Positions 12,771-21,972 of a stretch of DNA of 31,307 nt are shown in pieces (position 1 is the first letter of the stretch; each line of letters opens with the position of its first letter). Location of the stretch: positions 1 to 31,307 of IMG/VR virus record IMGVR_UViG_3300031602_000019. The stretch is one strand, 5' to 3'. A program made the position numbers and the translations under genes. The notes under the pieces are model-generated. The model was given only the letters and a program-made list of their open reading frames with translations, ran no database searches and was not told the origin of the DNA. Origin of the DNA: a virus.

Positions 12771-15700
12771 TTATTTTCCTATTTGTGGTACTTTTTTTTG
12801 TGTGGATCTTCGGTTACGTTGACGAGCTGCACTCTTCTCTTTTAGTTTCTGTTCTTTTGTTCTGCCGCCTTTTCTTGCTGGCGGATCTCGTAGAACGCGA
12901 TCTTTAGGCGGTAAGCTTAACTCATATCTGGCATGAGCGTCCAGTATCTCTACAATGTCAGGATTGTCTTTCAACCAAGATTCCTTACCAAGCTCAATTG
13001 TTTTCGATCTCTGGTCTGTAAGCATTAAATACTTATTAGTGTGACCAGCCTTACGATCTGGTTGATCTTGATAGGTTCTGAATTTATCAATCATGCGCCT
13101 TGACGGTTCTTCATCTAAAACCAAGGCGAACATATCCTCTTCCATCATCGCTCCCACATAAAAAGCGTAGTTTGTGTATGTAGCCTGTGGACTGTCTACT
13201 TCCCAAGTAGGGTCTCCTGCCAATCTCTTTTGGTCAATAATCCTCTTGTCTACAGTATCTAAGCTAATATCAATGGTATATCCATCAGGAATTTCTTCGC
13301 TGACATATCTGTAGCTGATAACAACATCGAGGTCTTCAAGGGCATACTCAAGTTTACGATATTCAGCGTATAACTTTTTAGTATTCGGGGTGCGAGGCTC
13401 ATGCTCTGCTATATGCTCATCTAAATCTATATCGGATAGACCAGACGCGGCAGGGGAATTAGACACAGAGACATGACCTAATGGGTCTACCCTTGGGCTA
13501 AGAGCCGAATTTCCAGCCAGTCTCTCGCCAGTAAACGGATTCATTACTTTGAACATCTCCATGACAACCGATGGGATTACCATGTTTAAATCTTGGAATA
13601 TAAGACTGTAAGTTCGCACGGCTTCATCAATAACCCTAGCTGTCTCGTAGGCTTGATCCGACATCCTAACCATTTTTACTTGCTGACCAAGACCTATCTT
13701 CTGCGCCATCATTGATTCAGTAAACTGAGTTGGGTTCATTACAGACTCAATAAACCCCTCCATGCTCCCATCCCATCCATACTTCTCAACAGAGGTTGCC
13801 CCCGTCATATTTAGAGTTGAGTTTCTTGAAACATTCCCGCCGTCCTGTCTCTGAGCGAAGAACCTAGTACCGCCACTAGCGATAGGGGCTATCCCTCCTA
13901 GAAGATCCACATACATATCGGACGGATCTATCCTATTGCTTAGCATTCCAGATATGGTGCTAAAGCCGCCAGCGGCAGAGTAGTCCGACATTATGCTTCC
14001 AACAACCATAGCTATAGAAGACATTACGGACTTAGCACCTTCCGCATCTCTGGCGAAGAATGCGGCTTCTGTAAGAATAGCAGTTAGCAGGTAGGTGTGA
14101 GCAATAGATCCAATCCTAGCCAAATCAATATTAAAGTACACGCCTGAGAATTCATCGTAATTTTCTTTTTCTGGATCATTATGATAACGAGGAAAGCTCA
14201 TAGTGCCAACAGGATTTCCCATATCTTTCATAAGCTTTTTTTGAGCGTATGTCTTATCTATTCCAGTGTTGACCTTGGAGTACATGATCCTTGATCCATC
14301 CCCAGGAACTTCCTGAATATTCTGGAGCTGATGATATATCTCAAAGCTAAGGAACATCACGCCCATTCCAAACTTGGCTTGAGCCAAGTCTCTGTATGCT
14401 CCGCCCTTATCACTTGCAACTTTGTATCGGTTAAATAGAGGGGCAAGCGCAGAAAACTCAAGCGTTGTCGCTAACATGTTGTCTATTGTTTGAGCAAACA
14501 TAGTCATATAGCGAACCATAGGAATCTGATTGGCTACACGAACCGCTTGCATTGGCAGGGAGTTTGTTCTGTTCTGGAATACAATCATGCGAGCATATTC
14601 TAGCGCCTCATCATGTATTCTTTTTGAGTGATTTCCGTCCTCTCCCATAGCTATATCTCTAGCCCTTCTATTAAACTCAAGGCTGTATGGCTTTAGCTGC
14701 TCTTCATTAACCAATAATCTGTATATCAATCTATTGGCTTCGGCTTGCCTATGGGCTTCCCGATAAACTTGATCGACAGAGGAAATCATCCCACGCGCCC
14801 CTCTAACAAATAGCTTGGCATATAATTCAAATCCAGCATCAATAGCTCCTCCACGAAGGAACATGGGTAGCATTGGTGTTCCTACTGATGGCGCACCAGT
14901 ATCAAAGAATCGAGCATCTGGAACTCCATGAGCAACACCAGAGACAAGATTTCCGCCTACCTTTTCTTGACCATTCCTGAAGCCAACCAGAAATCCCTTG
15001 GCAGCGTTTGTATGGAATTGAGTAAAGATTGAGTTTAGACCGTAATGGTATGCGCGAGCTTCACCCCAGCTTGCGTTATCAGTTTTAGTCTTTTTCGAGA
15101 AGGCGCTCTTGATGCTTCCTAGAACTCCTCCAGCATACGCACCACCAAGATGGGCGGCGGTATTTACGGCAGAACCAATCGCATTGTATTTATGAATAGC
15201 TAGATCCATAAATATATTAGCAACATACATTTCGTACAATCCATCTGTAACATTAGATGCACTGTACTTCTCCGCCATCTTATAGGCAGACTTCAGATCG
15301 CCGCCACTAGCAGCCATGAATGCTATTAATTGCTCTGTACTTCCAATTCCTCCAATCAACCCTTCTTTACGCATAATTCCATCAAGGTGTTCCATGATTC
15401 GCTTCATTTCACCCATTCTAAAATCATCGCTCCCAACTGGGATATTGAATTGATTCAATGTTCTAGCTGCTTCGGCGGCTCTTGATGAGATGCTCTGAGT
15501 CATAGCAAGAAAGTTTGATATTCCTTTTCTGAAGTTATATCTATCTGCGGTAAGAATTTCAGGCAGCTTCATAAGCCTAAGAGCCTCTTCGTAAAGAGCT
15601 TTAGACTGAAGAGATAAGACGATACGTTGGGAATGAACAGTTACGGACATACCCTTTTCACCGTGAGGGGCGATTAACTTCTTGGTTAAAGGATTGTCGG

Positions 15701-16760
15701 ACTCAAGGAGTCTGGCTAGATCCACCGTAGCGTTTCTCGCCTCAATGTTTAGTCTGCGCCAAGCCTTAGCCTTCTTCGTATTTGGGTTTTGGATATAATC
15801 ATGGTTCAAGTCATTGATTGGTGACTTAGGGTCGGCTTTCTCCCCATCGAGCCACTTAACCGCCGTTATCCCTAGCTTCCTTTCAGCTTGCTTGGTGCTT
15901 TCATTCCAAGTAACTGATGTTCTTTCAACTGGCTTTGTTTCCTGAACTCTATCAACAAAATTCAGGAGTATTAAATCTTCTTGAGCTTCTGGTGAAAAGT
16001 CGTCAAGCTGTGGCTTCTGGTTAGAAGGGGACAGCTCTTTTTCCATTCTTCGGAATTCATCAGCAATGGACTTCTCGGATACCTGACCAAGTATGTTGAA
16101 GTTTCTTGCTTCAGTCCTGTTTACATTAACGTCACCATCAAGCGGTTCGTGAGAAAGTATGTCGTCCAACTTATTGTCAGCAAGCATCTCAACCTCAGAA
16201 GCTTGTGGAGTATTCTCAATATTCTTAGCAACAACTTGACCGTTATTTCTTTGGAACGCAGCCTCCCTACCACCCACAGCAGGGTCATCGACTTGAGCTG
16301 TTTCATCTAAAGCTCTTTCAGCATCGACATCATCCAAAGCTTTTTGGGCATCAACGTCAGCTTGTAGTGCCGCTTCTTCCACAGCAACCGTTCCTTTCGA
16401 TACGTTTGGATCAGCCTTTAAGTCTTCAATTACAGCCTGTTCAGGCACAAGCTCTTCAGGCACATCTGTTTTTGCCGCAGTCTGAGGAACAACAACGTCT
16501 TCTGCCTCTGGGGATTCTTGCTTTACAACGGGCTGAGAAGGTTCATCAGCAACTGGCTTCTTATCCTCTTTAACGACAGGCTTCTTATGCTCTCTAGGTA
16601 TAGGTCGATCAGGATCTATCTTTCGGAATTCCTCCATCATTTCCGCATCATCAGCCTTTTGTTCTGCTTTGCTCTTTAGCTTATAATCTCTGGCGGTATT
16701 CTTTACTGCTTTACCGCCTAAAATTTTCAGCTTCTCTGCTATAAGGTCTCTTAGTTTCAT
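12771..16760 (-). CDS. Large internal virion / DNA ejection protein
   Basis: A 1329-residue protein, the largest in the window. Residues about 30-180 are Glu/Ala/Lys/Pro-rich and probably disordered. The middle contains several amphipathic or hydrophobic stretches (for example VNTAAHLGGAYAGGVLGSI and HTYLLTAILTEAAFF). The C-terminus is very basic (KGGRTKEQKLKEKSAARQRN). Position, size and composition match the T7 gp16-like ejection proteins that line the core and form the DNA channel across the envelope. I see no lytic transglycosylase motif, unlike T7 gp16. It overlaps the upstream gene as ATGA and ends 3 bases before the tail fibre gene. Confidence 0.75.
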   Translation of the reverse strand: MKLRDLIAEKLKILGGKAVKNTARDYKLKSKAEQKADDAEMMEEFRKIDPDRPIPREHKKPVVKEDKKPVADEPSQPVVKQESPEAEDVVVPQTAAKTDVPEELVPEQAVIEDLKADPNVSKGTVAVEEAALQADVDAQKALDDVDAERALDETAQVDDPAVGGREAAFQRNNGQVVAKNIENTPQASEVEMLADNKLDDILSHEPLDGDVNVNRTEARNFNILGQVSEKSIADEFRRMEKELSPSNQKPQLDDFSPEAQEDLILLNFVDRVQETKPVERTSVTWNESTKQAERKLGITAVKWLDGEKADPKSPINDLNHDYIQNPNTKKAKAWRRLNIEARNATVDLARLLESDNPLTKKLIAPHGEKGMSVTVHSQRIVLSLQSKALYEEALRLMKLPEILTADRYNFRKGISNFLAMTQSISSRAAEAARTLNQFNIPVGSDDFRMGEMKRIMEHLDGIMRKEGLIGGIGSTEQLIAFMAASGGDLKSAYKMAEKYSASNVTDGLYEMYVANIFMDLAIHKYNAIGSAVNTAAHLGGAYAGGVLGSIKSAFSKKTKTDNASWGEARAYHYGLNSIFTQFHTNAAKGFLVGFRNGQEKVGGNLVSGVAHGVPDARFFDTGAPSVGTPMLPMFLRGGAIDAGFELYAKLFVRGARGMISSVDQVYREAHRQAEANRLIYRLLVNEEQLKPYSLEFNRRARDIAMGEDGNHSKRIHDEALEYARMIVFQNRTNSLPMQAVRVANQIPMVRYMTMFAQTIDNMLATTLEFSALAPLFNRYKVASDKGGAYRDLAQAKFGMGVMFLSFEIYHQLQNIQEVPGDGSRIMYSKVNTGIDKTYAQKKLMKDMGNPVGTMSFPRYHNDPEKENYDEFSGVYFNIDLARIGSIAHTYLLTAILTEAAFFARDAEGAKSVMSSIAMVVGSIMSDYSAAGGFSTISGMLSNRIDPSDMYVDLLGGIAPIASGGTRFFAQRQDGGNVSRNSTLNMTGATSVEKYGWDGSMEGFIESVMNPTQFTESMMAQKIGLGQQVKMVRMSDQAYETARVIDEAVRTYSLIFQDLNMVIPSVVMEMFKVMNPFTGERLAGNSALSPRVDPLGHVSVSNSPAASGLSDIDLDEHIAEHEPRTPNTKKLYAEYRKLEYALEDLDVVISYRYVSEEIPDGYTIDISLDTVDKRIIDQKRLAGDPTWEVDSPQATYTNYAFYVGAMMEEDMFALVLDEEPSRRMIDKFRTYQDQPDRKAGHTNKYLMLTDQRSKTIELGKESWLKDNPDIVEILDAHARYELSLPPKDRVLRDPPARKGGRTKEQKLKEKSAARQRNRRSTQKKVPQIGK

Positions 16761-18970
16761 TGCTGGTCTCCACCAAAGAAGTCAGGCTCATTGCTCAGAC
16801 TCTTATAATTTTTACTATGTTCTAGTGCTTTTTCTTCATTCTCATGCATTTCGTAACCGCCTGTATCCATAGCAAGACGGTAGGCATCTCCAACTTCAAG
16901 CTCTTCAAGCTCACCATCTTCTTCGCGCTGCACAATGGTAGGGAAGGAAACATTATCCATCTGAGCCATCCTGTGCGTAGATACAGTTCCATCCCCGTTG
17001 TCTATGCTTGGGTATTGCGATGGATTCATATAACGATTTACAAAGTTTGGTATTCCCTGTGGAATAGACCTAATCTCAAGGTCTTGGATAATGTCTGGAT
17101 TGAATATCTTGTAACTAGTTGCGTTACCTTCGGAGTCCATACTTGATTCCTTATTATCAATATCAGCTCTTATCGCATCAGACCGCATCATTGCCTTGGC
17201 GCTGTGTCCAAAGTTACGAAGCTTCTTCTGATGTGATGACATATTCTCATCATCTTCAGCCGCAAGAATATCCTTGCTAGCGATGGCTGCTGTAGCCCCT
17301 AATGCAGTAGTAGCCGCAGTTTGATTATTGGAATTACCCCTATCAGAGGATGACTTATAGTTTTCATCGCCTATTGCAGATTGCCCTACGTTAGAGTTTC
17401 TCATTCTTCCTAGAGAATTTTTAATACCAGAAGATAATTGAAGGCTCTCTGGATCTTTAAACACTGAGTCTATAGCTTGTGATGGATTGTCAAACCCTAA
17501 CCAGTCAGCCTTGTCCATAGCGCGTATGAACCGCATCTGGCTGTCTGTGAAGTTCATATCCGCTATTTGCTCAAATAACTCATCCCTGCTTAAATCCTCT
17601 GGCATCTGCCAATTCTTGAGAAGCTCATCATAAGACGAGTTCCCAGACTCAGGGATTGATGTTTGAGGCTCATAGTTTACTAGACCCAAGCTTTCATCAG
17701 ATATAGATTTTTGAGTAAAGGCAACGGTATCAACACCAAGATTTACCATCTCTCTGGCAAATGCCGCTGAGTTAACAACGTCATCAGAACTTAATCTAAA
17801 TTCACCATCGCTGTCTGGACTTCTAAATCCATCACCATGAACTTCAAGTTCCATTTCATCCCACAATGACTGGGGAATATCTAAGGCAGACTCTTCTATC
17901 AACTCGCTTAGGCTTACTCTGCCGCGCTCGATAATAGCCATCCTTTCAGATACAGCCTTAACCTTTCTTACAGTGCCATCTTCATTTAGACTTGCATGTT
18001 CATCCGCAACATTTTGATTGTCTGTGTATATGTTGTTATCACTACCCTCCTTTCCGCCCTTTGGTTCACCGCGAGATAGGTATAAGTCTTGACCGTATTT
18101 TACTACTTTCCCGATAGCCGCGCCGCCAGCCATAAACCCAGCAGGTAATAATGCGCCAGCAATAGTACCGTTAGTCTTTGCTTGCTCATACGCAACTCTG
18201 TTGAACTTCATAGACTCTGTATTTGGCGCATGAGCTGTGGCTGCCATGTTTAAGTGTTGGTCTTGGTAGTTTACGCCAGCACCATAGATCCGACCCTCAA
18301 CAGCTCCAAGTGTAGATGCACCAGCCATACGAAGGGCTAACGCTTTCTTGCTTTGACTTTCAGATACCCGCTTTGCCTGTGACCTTAGCATTGCTCGAAA
18401 ACCAACTCCAGCACCTTTACCTAAAGCAGCCCTAACAACAAGACTGCCACCAAAAAGAGTAGTGGGGGATAGTAACGCCATTCCAGTAGCTCTACCGAAT
18501 TGCTTTACTTCAGCCCAGCCGTGATTCTCAAAAGAAAGGTCTGGGGTCATCTCATACATATTATCTACATTAGCCCAAGCAACAACCAATCTAGGGTTTG
18601 CGCTCTTTAGCCGTAGATAATTAAGACCCATCCTGACATCGTTATGACGAGACCAATTAACATCGGTTATAGCCCATCTAGCAATAGCCTCTGGGTCATC
18701 AAGCATCTCGCTTTGAATTTTTAGAAGCTCCGTATGTTCGCGTGGAGTGCCTTTGACTCTAGCAATGTTAGCCTTTACGGTTTCTTCATACATTATTGAA
18801 GCTTGCTCCCTAAAGTAATCTGATGCGATAAGGTCTTCTTCCGTCATTACAGGGGGATCTTTTGCCGCCCAGAAGTCCTGAGTCGGTCTTACTGGAGTAT
18901 CAAAATCACCTTCAACGCGAGGATTTATATACTTCTCCTCCATTAAAACTAGTAGATCACCATCTCTCAT
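16757..18970 (-). CDS. Internal virion / DNA ejection protein
   Basis: A 737-residue protein. Gly/Ala-rich hydrophobic segments lie at about 160-200 and 265-290 (TIAGALLPAGFMAGGAAIG), suited to membrane insertion. A C-terminal block of the type PSIDNGDGTVSTHRMAQ, then VSFPTIVQ and a Glu-rich NYKS end, is a conserved module I associate with phage virion proteins. I start at the ATG at 18970, not 18985, because it overlaps the upstream stop as ATGA and has GGAGG just upstream. Its role is probably with the 1329-residue protein in carrying DNA through the envelope. Confidence 0.72.
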   Translation of the reverse strand: MRDGDLLVLMEEKYINPRVEGDFDTPVRPTQDFWAAKDPPVMTEEDLIASDYFREQASIMYEETVKANIARVKGTPREHTELLKIQSEMLDDPEAIARWAITDVNWSRHNDVRMGLNYLRLKSANPRLVVAWANVDNMYEMTPDLSFENHGWAEVKQFGRATGMALLSPTTLFGGSLVVRAALGKGAGVGFRAMLRSQAKRVSESQSKKALALRMAGASTLGAVEGRIYGAGVNYQDQHLNMAATAHAPNTESMKFNRVAYEQAKTNGTIAGALLPAGFMAGGAAIGKVVKYGQDLYLSRGEPKGGKEGSDNNIYTDNQNVADEHASLNEDGTVRKVKAVSERMAIIERGRVSLSELIEESALDIPQSLWDEMELEVHGDGFRSPDSDGEFRLSSDDVVNSAAFAREMVNLGVDTVAFTQKSISDESLGLVNYEPQTSIPESGNSSYDELLKNWQMPEDLSRDELFEQIADMNFTDSQMRFIRAMDKADWLGFDNPSQAIDSVFKDPESLQLSSGIKNSLGRMRNSNVGQSAIGDENYKSSSDRGNSNNQTAATTALGATAAIASKDILAAEDDENMSSHQKKLRNFGHSAKAMMRSDAIRADIDNKESSMDSEGNATSYKIFNPDIIQDLEIRSIPQGIPNFVNRYMNPSQYPSIDNGDGTVSTHRMAQMDNVSFPTIVQREEDGELEELEVGDAYRLAMDTGGYEMHENEEKALEHSKNYKSLSNEPDFFGGDQQ

Positions 18971-20865
18971 CCTGCTCCTCCCCATTTTACGGTCGGTTTA
19001 TTAGTTTCTGTAGCCTTTATGTCATTAGGGTAGACTTCTTTCATCATTATAAAGATATAGGCAACAGACTCAACCACTTTAAGCTGTCTGTCTACTTTGT
19101 TTTTTGCAGCCGTCCAATCACTTTTAATGTCAGGTCTGAGGCTTGCATGAACATTTGTTTTATTATATTCGGCAGCAAAGTTATCAGCCTCTGCTGTAGT
19201 GCCAAGCCTGTCGTTTGATGCATAGTTGCTGGCGAAATTTCTACCTTTATCTAGGATAGACTTCTTTGCTTTCATCTCTCGAATAATTACTTTCCAATCT
19301 GTATCCATTCCGTTGTCACCGACACCATCAATATCGGCAACATCACTAGTCATTGCTTGGCTGCTATAAAGAAAATCTCTCATATGCTTTTCATATACCT
19401 TTGCTTCTCTTTTGATAGTACCGTCAAGAAGACCTGCGGTAGTCTCCGCAATTACAGACTCAGCTCTCTCCCTAATCATAAGGAACTGCTTTATTTGTTC
19501 TTGGCTGTAGGCTTCGCTAGCCATCATTTTGTTTATTGCATTTTCCCCTATATCAAATCCACCGCCTAGTGTTTTAGCCCATGCAGTAACCACAACCAGA
19601 GATGCTGCGACCTGCTTAGTTGGAATCGTTTCAAGGAAATCATTAATTAATCCTACATCATATTGTGTATTATTATTACCAACATAGTCCAATAGAGTTA
19701 CAGCCATCTCGTCAAAGCTACCAAGTTCGCCTTGTTTGGCTCTCCTTATTAAGGCATCCATCTCATTGACCTTTACCATCTTCTGCATCGCAGTAGGCTC
19801 TTTACCAGATCCTCTGTTGTTTGCGAATCTGTCCGTAATCTTCACCGCTCTTTTCCCGCCATATTTTGCAACGAGATTATCCATATCCCAATTCCCCGAC
19901 AGACCATCTTGTATGTAATTCTCAAGCTGCCTCGCTTCCGTAATCTCTTTATTGTCCTTCATCATCGAAACTAGGTCGGCTTTATATGCATCGCGCTCAT
20001 CTTCAGGAACTAAAGAGTAAATGGCGCTGTCAATTGCCTCAGCCGCAGCACTTGAAGCCTCGATAAAGTTAGGGTTTCCAACGTATGATCTTGCGGTTTT
20101 AATCAGAGCTTCAATTCCGTTAGTTTGAACGCTGATATACCCCTTATCTCTTATACCCTCTAAATCAAAGTCAGGAGTAAACTGCTCTCCATTAAATGTC
20201 TTTGACTTCATTCTCTCAACAGCGTCATCAACCTGCTTGTTGCTGGTGGCTTCGTCTATGATCTTTTGGTCGGCTACATTAAGACTTGCTCTAGCAGAAG
20301 CAATAGCATTATCTACATACTTTTTTTGCTCAAGCGATGATGCGACAGAGGCTTTTTCAAGATATGCGGCTTCAGCTACTGGATAGTGCTTTGAGTCTTC
20401 GTTAGCCTCTTTGAATGCGGCAAAGTCATCTTTAAATTTCTGTTGTATATTCTCAACGCCTTTATCTATGTCGAGTATGACCTTCTTATCCTTAACGCTC
20501 CACTGATTAGTCCCACCAAAAACTGAATCTGCTTGAGATGTGGCTGCAAATGCAGAGCCAGCGTTAATTCCTACAGTCGCTGCTGAAGACTCTTCTACGG
20601 AAGTCTTGTCAGCTTGACTTTTTTTAATACTAGTTGTTGCATAATTTGCTACGCTCTGAATAACAGCTTTAGCCACTATATCACCAACGTATGTTTTATT
20701 GCTGAGTCGCTCGCGCTCGCGTTGCTCTACTTCAGATCCAGTTTTTTGAGCCTTAAAATCCTGCTCAACGAATCTAAGTGGCTCTGAGTTTCTTGCTTGA
20801 GGAGCAGTAACGGCAGCCTTAGCGACTGAGGTACTTCTATAATTAGTCCATGCATCAATTTTCAT
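18967..20865 (-). CDS. Internal virion protein (T7 gp15-like position)
   Basis: A 632-residue, helix-rich protein with many charged Ala/Glu/Lys repeats and few hydrophobic stretches, in the position of T7 gp15. The start at 20865 (MKIDAWTNYRSTSV) is preferred over an upstream ATG at 20898, because AGAGGAAA lies just before it and the upstream gene's stop is one base away (TAAAATG). The protein is probably stored in the capsid core and released with the DNA. I find no catalytic motif. The assignment rests on order and composition more than on sequence similarity. Confidence 0.68.
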   Translation of the reverse strand: MKIDAWTNYRSTSVAKAAVTAPQARNSEPLRFVEQDFKAQKTGSEVEQRERERLSNKTYVGDIVAKAVIQSVANYATTSIKKSQADKTSVEESSAATVGINAGSAFAATSQADSVFGGTNQWSVKDKKVILDIDKGVENIQQKFKDDFAAFKEANEDSKHYPVAEAAYLEKASVASSLEQKKYVDNAIASARASLNVADQKIIDEATSNKQVDDAVERMKSKTFNGEQFTPDFDLEGIRDKGYISVQTNGIEALIKTARSYVGNPNFIEASSAAAEAIDSAIYSLVPEDERDAYKADLVSMMKDNKEITEARQLENYIQDGLSGNWDMDNLVAKYGGKRAVKITDRFANNRGSGKEPTAMQKMVKVNEMDALIRRAKQGELGSFDEMAVTLLDYVGNNNTQYDVGLINDFLETIPTKQVAASLVVVTAWAKTLGGGFDIGENAINKMMASEAYSQEQIKQFLMIRERAESVIAETTAGLLDGTIKREAKVYEKHMRDFLYSSQAMTSDVADIDGVGDNGMDTDWKVIIREMKAKKSILDKGRNFASNYASNDRLGTTAEADNFAAEYNKTNVHASLRPDIKSDWTAAKNKVDRQLKVVESVAYIFIMMKEVYPNDIKATETNKPTVKWGGAG

Positions 20866-20866
20866 T

Positions 20867-21559
20867 TTATTTTCCTCTACTACCGCTAGTTCCGCCATGC
20901 CCCTTTGGCGTTCCTAAAGCTTCGTATCTCTGCAATCCGCTAAGGTTGTTAGTTGCGTTAGCAAGAAGTTGTTCAGCCTCCGCTAGAGCAACCATATTTG
21001 CAAACTCAGCATTAAGCCTAGCAACCTCCGCAGCCATCTCAGACTCCATTGTGACCAATTTTGCTCTTTCTGTTTCTGTAGACCACAGACCAAGTATCTG
21101 TTGCTCAGCCAGATTGTCCATGTACTTACGGTCAAGAGCAGCTTCATTCATTTCAGCAAGCTTTACCGCCTTAGCTGAACCAGATCCAACACTAATGTTT
21201 GATGAAGAATAGCCAATTCGTATATTACCAACCAGCTCTACTTCTTCGTTAATATGTCTTCGTGTATCTTCTGTTTTTTGGGTGTTAAGTAACTTTACGT
21301 TTCTGTCGCGAGCATTTCTTATGTTTGAAGAGTTGATAGCCCCAATCGCTAATATCTGGTCAGCAGTAAATCCAGCAAGATTAGACCTTAGAATATTATT
21401 ATCCTGAGTCATCGCCAGCTCACCGCGAGCATTGAACATACTCTGCCTGTTTCCAGCCAATTCAGCAGCCCTACTTATCTTTCTGTTCCTTCTGCTCGAT
21501 ATTCCAGAAGTAGCAACACTACTGAATACGCCAACTGCCAAACTAGCCCAAAACGCCAT
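20867..21559 (-). CDS. Internal virion protein (T7 gp14-like)
   Basis: A 230-residue protein with a short hydrophobic N-terminus (AFWASLAVGVFSSVATSGI), then long helices with many Ala, Asn and Arg, ending in a Gly/Ser tail (GHGGTSGSRGK). T7 gp14, a small core protein that inserts in the outer membrane, has a similar build and lies in the same order before the two larger core proteins. Start ATG at 21559 touches the cupin gene stop (TAATG). Confidence 0.7.
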   Translation of the reverse strand: MAFWASLAVGVFSSVATSGISSRRNRKISRAAELAGNRQSMFNARGELAMTQDNNILRSNLAGFTADQILAIGAINSSNIRNARDRNVKLLNTQKTEDTRRHINEEVELVGNIRIGYSSSNISVGSGSAKAVKLAEMNEAALDRKYMDNLAEQQILGLWSTETERAKLVTMESEMAAEVARLNAEFANMVALAEAEQLLANATNNLSGLQRYEALGTPKGHGGTSGSRGK

Positions 21560-21972
21560 TAGGTTATCCTCTCTAGCGGATCGCCAGTGCTTAAAGCTAT
21601 TATAGGCATATGGGTAAGAATATTCTCAATCTCTTCATTATCAAGGCTTTCGTCTGCACCGTGAGCATTTAGCAATATAGAGTCTTCAAGGGCAGCTATT
21701 GTTCTCTGAGTTCCTTTGAGGCTCTCCATTACATAGGGTGCGTGGTATATAGTATTTTCACCATACTCGTCTGTAATAGAAATCTTACCAGAAACAACAA
21801 CAAAAACATGATTTGTATCGTGCGTCTTTCCTATGAATCCGAATCCTGCGGGGACTGTCATAGTCCTAACGTAGACACCATCACCGCGCCAGTGCTGAGC
21901 TTCTAACTCTATAGCATCATCGCTGGTGTCTATATGCTCTTTAAACTTCTGTAAGTTTTCTGCATGGCTCAT
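21559..21972 (-). CDS. Cupin-fold protein in the tail gene block
   Basis: A 137-residue protein with a cupin-like core: VYVRTMTVPAGFGFIGKTH, then HVFVVVSGKISITDEYGE, then a late strand ILLNAHGADES. His residues at the end of motif 1 and in the NHVFVV strand could bind metal. Similar small cupin proteins occur near tail or core genes of some podoviruses, and their role is unknown. It may be a structural minor protein (capsid decoration or tail) or a chaperone. ATGA overlap with the nozzle gene ties its expression to the virion genes. Confidence 0.75.
   Translation of the reverse strand: MSHAENLQKFKEHIDTSDDAIELEAQHWRGDGVYVRTMTVPAGFGFIGKTHDTNHVFVVVSGKISITDEYGENTIYHAPYVMESLKGTQRTIAALEDSILLNAHGADESLDNEEIENILTHMPIIALSTGDPLERIT

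Noticed and set aside
20866-20898. An upstream ATG that would lengthen the internal virion protein by 11 residues
   Set aside because: The ATG at 20865 has a strong AGAGGAAA site and correct spacing to the previous stop. The extension would overlap the upstream gene by 32 bases.
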